Below are positions 63,619-64,000 of a stretch of 64,000 bases of DNA, piece by piece. The notes beneath the pieces were generated by a model. That model ran no database searches. It saw only the letters and a list, made by a program, of their open reading frames with translations, and was not told the origin of the DNA. The position numbers were made by a program, and so were the translations under genes. How positions within the stretch are numbered: the stretch's first letter is position 1; each line of letters opens with the position of its first letter. The stretch covers positions 826,505 to 890,504 of the forward strand of contig NZ_KI911562.1 of the NCBI RefSeq assembly GCF_000515315.1. The letters are read 5' to 3'. Source of the DNA: Asinibacterium sp. OR53 (lineage in GTDB: Bacteria; Bacteroidota; Bacteroidia; Chitinophagales; Chitinophagaceae).

Positions 63619-64000
63619 ATGAAAAGATACTTAGTATACAGTTTAATGTTTTCTGTTGCGCTAGCTGCCTGTGGCAAAACAAGCGATAACAATGTAAGTT
63701 CTCCCTACTTTTTAAATGCATACATACAGAATGTAAAGTATTCAACAAGTTCTGTATCAACATTTGTTTTGCCCAATCAACAGGGTTGTGTGTCAAATAA
63801 AAGTTACAACATAACAAATATTGGTCAGATAAATGTAGATGCTTATTATTTGGACTGTTATATTAAACATTACACCAACAATCTTGATTTTGCTCCGATT
63901 AAACCGGGTGCGCATAGAATTTTTGATGGGGGTTTATTGCTTTCAACGGGTGGCTGTAATGCTGATTTAGTGATTGGCTTAATAGATAATAGCATTCCCA
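63619..64000 (+). CDS. Lipoprotein, N-terminal part, runs off the window
   Basis: From the ATG at 63619 the frame is open to the window end (127 codons). It starts with a lipoprotein signal (MFSVALAAC, Cys18), then SDNNVSSPYFLNAYIQNVKY. It has no recognised domain. It follows the barrel gene by 48 bases and may share its transcript. Confidence 0.7.
   Translation, partial: MKRYLVYSLMFSVALAACGKTSDNNVSSPYFLNAYIQNVKYSTSSVSTFVLPNQQGCVSNKSYNITNIGQINVDAYYLDCYIKHYTNNLDFAPIKPGAHRIFDGGLLLSTGGCNADLVIGLIDNSIP

Overview
The window looks like a chromosomal segment of a Bacteroidota soil or freshwater bacterium, most likely family Chitinophagaceae. Signs are two SusC/SusD outer-membrane pairs, FecR/ECF regulation, many lipoproteins with short post-Cys sequences, Tat-exported Gfo/Idh/MocA oxidoreductases, VCBS-repeat lipoproteins and CxxC-type copper genes. 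All assignments come from reading the sequence; no database search was run.

Layout. 1-553 is the end of an IS3-family element that has cut into a Fic-domain gene (554-1034). 1341-8361 holds mixed metabolism: a class IV aminotransferase, a P1 peptidase, a 3-keto-glycoside-type pair (DUF1080 plus Gfo/Idh/MocA) and a VOC protein, followed by a stretch of decayed sequence (8362-8757). 8758-18761 is a LacI-controlled uptake locus: SusC, SusD, a Tat-exported propeller-like protein, a BASS-family symporter and an Ldh-family dehydrogenase, with a 38-bp perfect palindrome in front of susC and a matching half-length site in front of lacI. 18795-30860 is a second SusCD locus under ECF sigma/FecR control, followed by a large VCBS/UnbV lipoprotein and a vanadium-haloperoxidase-like lipoprotein. 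31011-34849 has cell-envelope genes and a thioesterase. 34919-38043 is a copper module (AraC-type regulator with an N-terminal CxxC segment, CopA ATPase, CopZ-like chaperone).

38148-42248 is the part I consider most unusual: a stand-alone SET-domain protein, an ATP-grasp ligase, a second ATP-grasp ligase fused to its own SET domain, and a stand-alone ABC-type membrane domain without an ATPase. The first three genes are nearly contiguous or overlapping. RecQ and a MATE exporter follow. 45686-52861 carries thiamin biosynthesis: a TPP riboswitch, then thiS-thiC-thiD-thiE-thiG-thiH-thiF, with a convergent ThiE/TenI-like gene.

53863-62122 is a complete small integrated element of 8,184 bp inside tRNA-Pro(CGG). 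It has 56-bp direct repeats (attL/attR), a tyrosine integrase next to the tRNA, paired 11-bp-spaced TGGGTCA motifs at both ends that look like integrase arm sites, a replication-initiator-like winged-helix protein, a GC-rich hairpin-dense non-coding block, a RadC/JAB protein, an XRE repressor and a cargo run of uncharacterised proteins (58761-61928). The window ends with an outer-membrane barrel protein and the start of a lipoprotein gene.
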